NCBI GenBank assembly: GCA_944351345.1
Contig: CALVPO010000050.1
Span: forward strand, 1-10,052
From: an uncultured Bacilli bacterium
GTDB lineage: Bacteria; Bacillota_I; Bacilli_A; RF39; UBA660
Direction: 5' to 3'
Length of the DNA: 10,052 nucleotides
Below are positions 6,112 to 10,052 of this stretch, in pieces. Each line of letters begins with the position of its first letter. The first letter of the stretch is position 1. The notes below the pieces were generated by a model. That model did no database searches and was not told where the DNA came from. It saw only the letters and a program-made list of their open reading frames with translations. A program made the position numbers and the translations under genes.

Positions 6112-6671
6112 TGAAGTTAATAGTTGGATTAGGTAATCCGGGGAAAGAATATGAAAATACAAGGCATAATGTTGGTTTTTCTTTGTTAGATTATATTGTT
6201 AAAGATAAGGGACTTGATTTTGCGAAAACTAAGTTTAATGCTAAATATGTGGAATATAATTATAATAATGAAAAAATATTATTGATAAAACCTTTGTCAT
6301 ATATGAATTTATCTGGTAATGTTGTTAAATCTTTTGTTAGTTTTTATAAGTTAGATTTAACTGATATTTTGATTATTCAAGATGATTTGGATATGAATTT
6401 AGGTAAAATAAAGATAGTTTTTAATAGTAGTAGTGGTGGACATAATGGTATTAAAGATATAGAGCAGCATCTTGGTAGTCGTAAGTATGCTAGGTTAAAG
6501 ATAGGTATTAATAATGATAAGAGCGTTGATACTATAAACTATGTATTAGGAAAATTTAGTATGGAAGAACAGAAAATTTTGAATAGTGATTATGAAAAGT
6601 TGAAAGATATAGTTGAAGATTTTTGTTCTTTTAGTTTAGATAGATTGATGAATAAATATAATAATAAATAG
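6111..6671 (+). CDS. pth: Peptidyl-tRNA hydrolase
   Basis: Pth cleaves the ester bond of peptidyl-tRNAs that drop off ribosomes, recycling tRNA; it is usually essential. The 186-aa product has every family landmark: VGLGNPGKEYENTRHNVGF with N9 and catalytic H19, PLSYMNLSG with N66, IIQDDLDMNLG with D91, and SGGHNGIKDI with N112 (equivalent to E. coli N10, H20, N68, D93 and N114). The conserved HLGSRKYARLKIGI strand follows. The ATG overlaps the rsmI stop as TAATG, with AAGGAG at 6097-6102 and 8-nt spacing. In Bacillus, pth (spoVC) and mfd are also near neighbours, separated by fin, but lie away from rsmI. Here the two blocks are joined. The gene ends 43 nt before mfd, with a possible hairpin between them. 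Confidence 0.98.
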   Translation: MKLIVGLGNPGKEYENTRHNVGFSLLDYIVKDKGLDFAKTKFNAKYVEYNYNNEKILLIKPLSYMNLSGNVVKSFVSFYKLDLTDILIIQDDLDMNLGKIKIVFNSSSGGHNGIKDIEQHLGSRKYARLKIGINNDKSVDTINYVLGKFSMEEQKILNSDYEKLKDIVEDFCSFSLDRLMNKYNNK

Positions 6672-6674
6672 GAG

Positions 6675-6699
6675 AGGTACTTTAATTTAAGTATCTTTT
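6675..6699 (+). terminator. Weak hairpin with short T-tract between pth and mfd
   Basis: AGGTACTT (6675-6682) can pair with AAGTATCT (6689-6696) as an 8-bp stem with one G-U pair and a 6-nt loop, followed by only three further T (6697-6699). The stem is AU-rich and the T-tract is short, so termination would be inefficient at best. It could act as a partial terminator or mRNA-processing element in front of mfd, or be chance. It ends right where the mfd ribosome binding site begins. Confidence 0.3.
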
Positions 6700-6711
6700 A
6701 AAGGTTGTGAT
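6700..6711 (+). promoter_or_regulatory. Ribosome binding site of mfd, supports a GTG start
   Basis: AAAGGTTGTGAT matches the extended Shine-Dalgarno AAAGGAGGTGAT at 10 of 12 positions and ends 3 nt before GTG 6715. Like holB, this is a GTG-start gene with a long but imperfect site. Confidence 0.65.
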
Positions 6712-6714
6712 ATT

Positions 6715-9700
6715 GTGAAATTTTTTGATAATTTATTTAATATTAATGATAATAATTATTATGGTGTATCAGGGTTGAACTCTGAATTGTCTGTTATATA
6801 TGTTTATGAGACTTTTCTTAAATATAATAAAGGTATGGTTGTTATTACTAATTCTATATATGAAGCTAATAATTTATATAATAAGTTATTAAACTATACT
6901 GATAGAGTATTGTTTTTTCCTATGGATGATTTTATTACTAGTGAGGCTATTGCTATTAGTCCTGAGTTTAAGAGTGAGAGGATTAATACTATTAATTGTT
7001 TAATTAAAGATAATAAATATATAGTTATAGCTAATTTAATGGGAATTTTAAGATATTTACCTACTAGTAAGGTTTGGAGTAAATCTATTATAAAAATAGA
7101 TGTTGGTATGAATATTGGACGTGAGTATTTAGAACATATGCTTTATGATAGTGGCTATGAGAAAGAAACTATTGTTACAGAAACTGGTAAGCTTGGTGTT
7201 AGAGGCTATGTTTTAGATATTTTTCCAATCGGTGAACAAAATCCTGTTAGAATAGAGTTTTGGGGAGATGAAGTAGATAGTATTAAATATTTTGATATTG
7301 ATAGTCAATTGTCTATAGATAATAGTAATGTTGATAGTATAGAAATTTATCCTTATACTGAGTTTTTGCTTACTAGTTATTCTGATGATGTTGTTAGGAA
7401 GCAAAAATATTTAAAACATTATTCTGATGAAGTTAGTGGATTATGGGATTATGTAGATAAATTTTTATGTTTTTATTATGATTATAATCAGATAGAAGAA
7501 GGTTATAAATTACTTAGAGAAAGTATTATTAATTATGATGTTGATAATAAAAATGGGGCTGGTATTAAGACTGATTATATGTTTGATATTAAAGATTTTA
7601 AGTTTGATAAAGAGATTTTTTTGATGAATTTTGATAATATTTTGAAGTCTATTAAACTTAATTGTGAAGATAAATATGTTTGTGGTAATATTGATAATTA
7701 TGATGGTAATATTGAGTTTATAAAAAGGGATTTAATTAAGTATAAATTAAAGCATAAGACTGTTATTATTTGTGTTGATAATGATGCATCTAGAAAGAGA
7801 ATTTTTAAATATTTAGATGATGTTGTTCTTGTTAAGACAAGTGAAGATAATATTGTTAAGGATGCTATTAATGTTATTGTAAAAGATATAGATAATGGTT
7901 TTATATTTGGGGATTATGTGGTAATATCTCATAATGATTTGTTTAGGACTAGTGATAAAAAAAGAAAATATAATAATAAATTTAAGTTAGGGGTTAAAAT
8001 TTCTAGTGTTAGTAATATTACTAAAGGTGATTATATAGTTCATGTTGATCATGGTATTGGTATTTATGATGAACTTACTACAATTGTGAAGAATGGATAT
8101 AAAAAAGATTATATTAAGCTTATTTATGCTAGTGGAGATGTTTTGTATATTCCAGTTGAGAAAATTGATAGAATAAGTAAATTTTCTGGTAAAGAGGGAG
8201 TTAGTGTTAAATTAGATAGTTTAAGTAGTGATAAATGGCAGAAGAAAAAAGCTAGAGTTAAAGGAAGGTTAGAAGAAATTGCTACTAATTTGCTTAAAGT
8301 TTCTGCTGAGAGAGAGGCTATGAAGGGATTTGCATTTTCAGTAGATGATGAGAATCAAATTATGTTTGATAGTGGTTTTCAGTATGAAGAGACTCCAGAT
8401 CAGTTGAGAGCTATTGAGGCTATAAAAAATGAGATGCAAAAAAGTAAACCTATGGATATGTTGCTTTGTGGGGATGTTGGTTATGGAAAGACAGAGGTTG
8501 CTTTTAGAGCTATGTTTAAAGCTGTTAATGATGGTAAGCAAGTAGCGTATTTGTGTCCTACTACTATTTTATCTAATCAACAATATAAAAATGCATTGGA
8601 GAGGTTTAAAGATTTTCCTGTTACTATTGCTTTACTTAATCGTTTTGTTCCTAAAAATAAACAAAAGCAAATTATAAGTGATTTGAATGAGGGTAAGATT
8701 GATATTTTGTTTGGTACACATAGAATACTTAGTAATGATATTAAATTTAAAGATTTAGGGTTTTTAGTAATTGATGAAGAGCAGAGATTTGGTGTTACTC
8801 ATAAAGAAAAAATTAAGCAATATAAATCTAATGTTGATGTATTAACTTTATCTGCAACGCCAATTCCAAGAACTTTGCAGATGTCTATGTCTGGTATTAG
8901 AAGTCTTGCTTTAATTGAAACAGCACCAGCGCAAAGATTACCTATTCAAACATATGTTTTAGGTGAAAATAATAATGTAATAAAAGATGCTATATATAAA
9001 GAATTATCTAGAGAGGGGCAAGTTTTTATTCTATATAATTATGTTGATAGTATCGAATCTAAAGTTGCTGATATTCATAAGTTAGTACCTGATGCTAGAA
9101 TTGATTTTGCTCATGGTCAGATGACTAAAACTGAATTAGAAGATAAGATGCAGAATTTTATAGATTACAAGTTTGATGTTTTAGTTTGTACTACTATTAT
9201 TGAAACTGGGATTGATATTCCTAATGTAAATACTTTAATTATAATGGATGCTGATAGGTTTGGACTTTCGCAATTGTATCAAATTAGAGGTAGAATAGGT
9301 AGAAGTGATAAAATTGGCTATGCATATCTTATGTATGATAGTAGGAAAATGCTTAATGATATAGCAGTGAAAAGACTTAATACAATTAAAGAATTTACGG
9401 AACTTGGTAGTGGGTTTAAAATTGCTATGAGAGATTTGTCTATTAGAGGGGCTGGAGATATTTTAGGTAGTGAGCAATCAGGATTTATTGATACTATAGG
9501 TATTGAGTTATATCTAAAAATGCTTAAAGATGCTGTTGATAAGATAAAAGGAGTTTATGTTGAAGAAGAGGTTGATGAGAATTTAGTTAATAAGTCTTTG
9601 ATTGATGTTGAAACACATATTAGTGATAATTATATTAATGATGAAGATTTGAAAATAGAAATTCATAAGAAAATTAATGAAGTTAATTCTATAGAAAAAT

Positions 9701-10050
9701 TAAATGAAGTTAAGACTGAATTAGAGGATAGATTTGGTACTGTAAGTGAAGAGCTTGTAATATATATGTATGAAGAATGGTTTGAAAAATTGGCTAGTAA
9801 GTTAGAAATAAAGAAAGTTAAGCAAACTAAGACTTTTGTTGATTTAGAATTATCAGAAAATGTTAGTAAGATGATAAATGGAGAAGATTTGTTTATGATG
9901 TCTTATGAGGTTTCTAAAAATTTTAGATTAAATTATAAAGAGAATAAGATACATATTATATTAGATTTGGTTAATTTGGATAAACATTTCTTATTATATT
10001 TAATTGATTTATTGACTAAATTGATAGATAAATTGGGTTTGAATAAATAA
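6715..10050 (+). CDS. mfd: Transcription-repair coupling factor Mfd
   Basis: Mfd is an ATP-driven DNA translocase that dislodges RNA polymerase stalled at lesions and recruits UvrA. It has 1111 aa, somewhat shorter than the B. subtilis protein (about 1177). Domains: an N-terminal UvrB-like module without a working P-loop, with GYVLDIFPIGEQNPVRIEFWG at about 164-184; an RNA polymerase interaction domain from about 438 (GDYIVHVDHGIGIY) to about 490 (LYIPVEKIDRISKF); and a superfamily 2 RecG-like motor with Walker A GDVGYGKT (586-593), DEEQ (687-690), motif III SATPIPRT (713-720), TTIIETGIDIPN, and motif VI QIRGRIGRS (856-864). The C-terminal TRCF domain follows. All motor motifs look intact. 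The start is GTG 6715, chosen by its ribosome binding site; no earlier in-frame start has support. The gene is complete, ending with TAA two bases before the window edge. Confidence 0.98.
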   Translation: MKFFDNLFNINDNNYYGVSGLNSELSVIYVYETFLKYNKGMVVITNSIYEANNLYNKLLNYTDRVLFFPMDDFITSEAIAISPEFKSERINTINCLIKDNKYIVIANLMGILRYLPTSKVWSKSIIKIDVGMNIGREYLEHMLYDSGYEKETIVTETGKLGVRGYVLDIFPIGEQNPVRIEFWGDEVDSIKYFDIDSQLSIDNSNVDSIEIYPYTEFLLTSYSDDVVRKQKYLKHYSDEVSGLWDYVDKFLCFYYDYNQIEEGYKLLRESIINYDVDNKNGAGIKTDYMFDIKDFKFDKEIFLMNFDNILKSIKLNCEDKYVCGNIDNYDGNIEFIKRDLIKYKLKHKTVIICVDNDASRKRIFKYLDDVVLVKTSEDNIVKDAINVIVKDIDNGFIFGDYVVISHNDLFRTSDKKRKYNNKFKLGVKISSVSNITKGDYIVHVDHGIGIYDELTTIVKNGYKKDYIKLIYASGDVLYIPVEKIDRISKFSGKEGVSVKLDSLSSDKWQKKKARVKGRLEEIATNLLKVSAEREAMKGFAFSVDDENQIMFDSGFQYEETPDQLRAIEAIKNEMQKSKPMDMLLCGDVGYGKTEVAFRAMFKAVNDGKQVAYLCPTTILSNQQYKNALERFKDFPVTIALLNRFVPKNKQKQIISDLNEGKIDILFGTHRILSNDIKFKDLGFLVIDEEQRFGVTHKEKIKQYKSNVDVLTLSATPIPRTLQMSMSGIRSLALIETAPAQRLPIQTYVLGENNNVIKDAIYKELSREGQVFILYNYVDSIESKVADIHKLVPDARIDFAHGQMTKTELEDKMQNFIDYKFDVLVCTTIIETGIDIPNVNTLIIMDADRFGLSQLYQIRGRIGRSDKIGYAYLMYDSRKMLNDIAVKRLNTIKEFTELGSGFKIAMRDLSIRGAGDILGSEQSGFIDTIGIELYLKMLKDAVDKIKGVYVEEEVDENLVNKSLIDVETHISDNYINDEDLKIEIHKKINEVNSIEKLNEVKTELEDRFGTVSEELVIYMYEEWFEKLASKLEIKKVKQTKTFVDLELSENVSKMINGEDLFMMSYEVSKNFRLNYKENKIHIILDLVNLDKHFLLYLIDLLTKLIDKLGLNK

Positions 10051-10052
10051 TA

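Noticed and set aside
5902..6162. Reverse-strand open frame of 86 codons over the rsmI-pth junction
   Set aside because: Antisense to two confident genes and low-complexity (Ile/Asn/Thr repeats); a shadow of the coding frames. The smaller reverse frames at 1480-1674, 7213-7404 and 8338-8541 were rejected for the same reason.

Overview
The window is a gene-dense housekeeping segment from a very AT-rich low-GC Gram-positive bacterium (Bacillota, Bacilli side). Three 60-base rows counted by hand (starting at 4441, 6721 and 7381) give about 25% G+C, with 37 G against 8 C. TGG is the only Trp codon seen, no in-frame TGA interrupts any long gene, and two genes (the BofA-like ORF and trmN6) end in TGA. 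The code is therefore the standard bacterial one, not the TGA=Trp code of Mycoplasma and Spiroplasma. Gene order matches the dnaX-yaaK-recR...holB-yaaT...yabB...yabC region near the Bacillus replication origin, but heavily condensed. This and the base composition suggest an uncultured or host-associated Bacilli lineage (RF39-like, Erysipelotrichales-like or Acholeplasma-like). The exact taxon is inference.

Layout, all on the plus strand: dnaX (5' end cut by the window edge), ybaB, recR, a small BofA-family membrane protein, holB, ricT, trmN6, rsmI, pth and mfd (complete, ending 2 bases before the window end). Spacers are 20, 0, 43, 16, 1, -17, 17, -1 and 43 nt, so nothing longer than 43 bases is non-coding. 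No tRNA, rRNA, CRISPR array, mobile element or long repeat was seen.

Functionally, dnaX and holB encode two subunits of the DNA polymerase III clamp loader. YbaB and RecR are a nucleoid-associated protein and a recombination mediator. RicT belongs to the RNase Y specificity complex. TrmN6, RsmI and Pth act on tRNA, 16S rRNA and peptidyl-tRNA. Mfd couples stalled transcription to nucleotide excision repair. The BofA-like protein belongs to a family known as an inhibitor of an intramembrane protease in sporulation.

The spacing suggests co-transcription and translational coupling, possibly with a weak break before mfd. Several starts are non-ATG or lie inside the longest open frame, and were reassigned from Shine-Dalgarno position and family N-termini. 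I see no novel multi-gene system here. The items most worth a second look are the shortened BofA homologue, the loss of genes expected between these neighbours, slippery A-tracts in dnaX, and the strong strand asymmetry in base composition.
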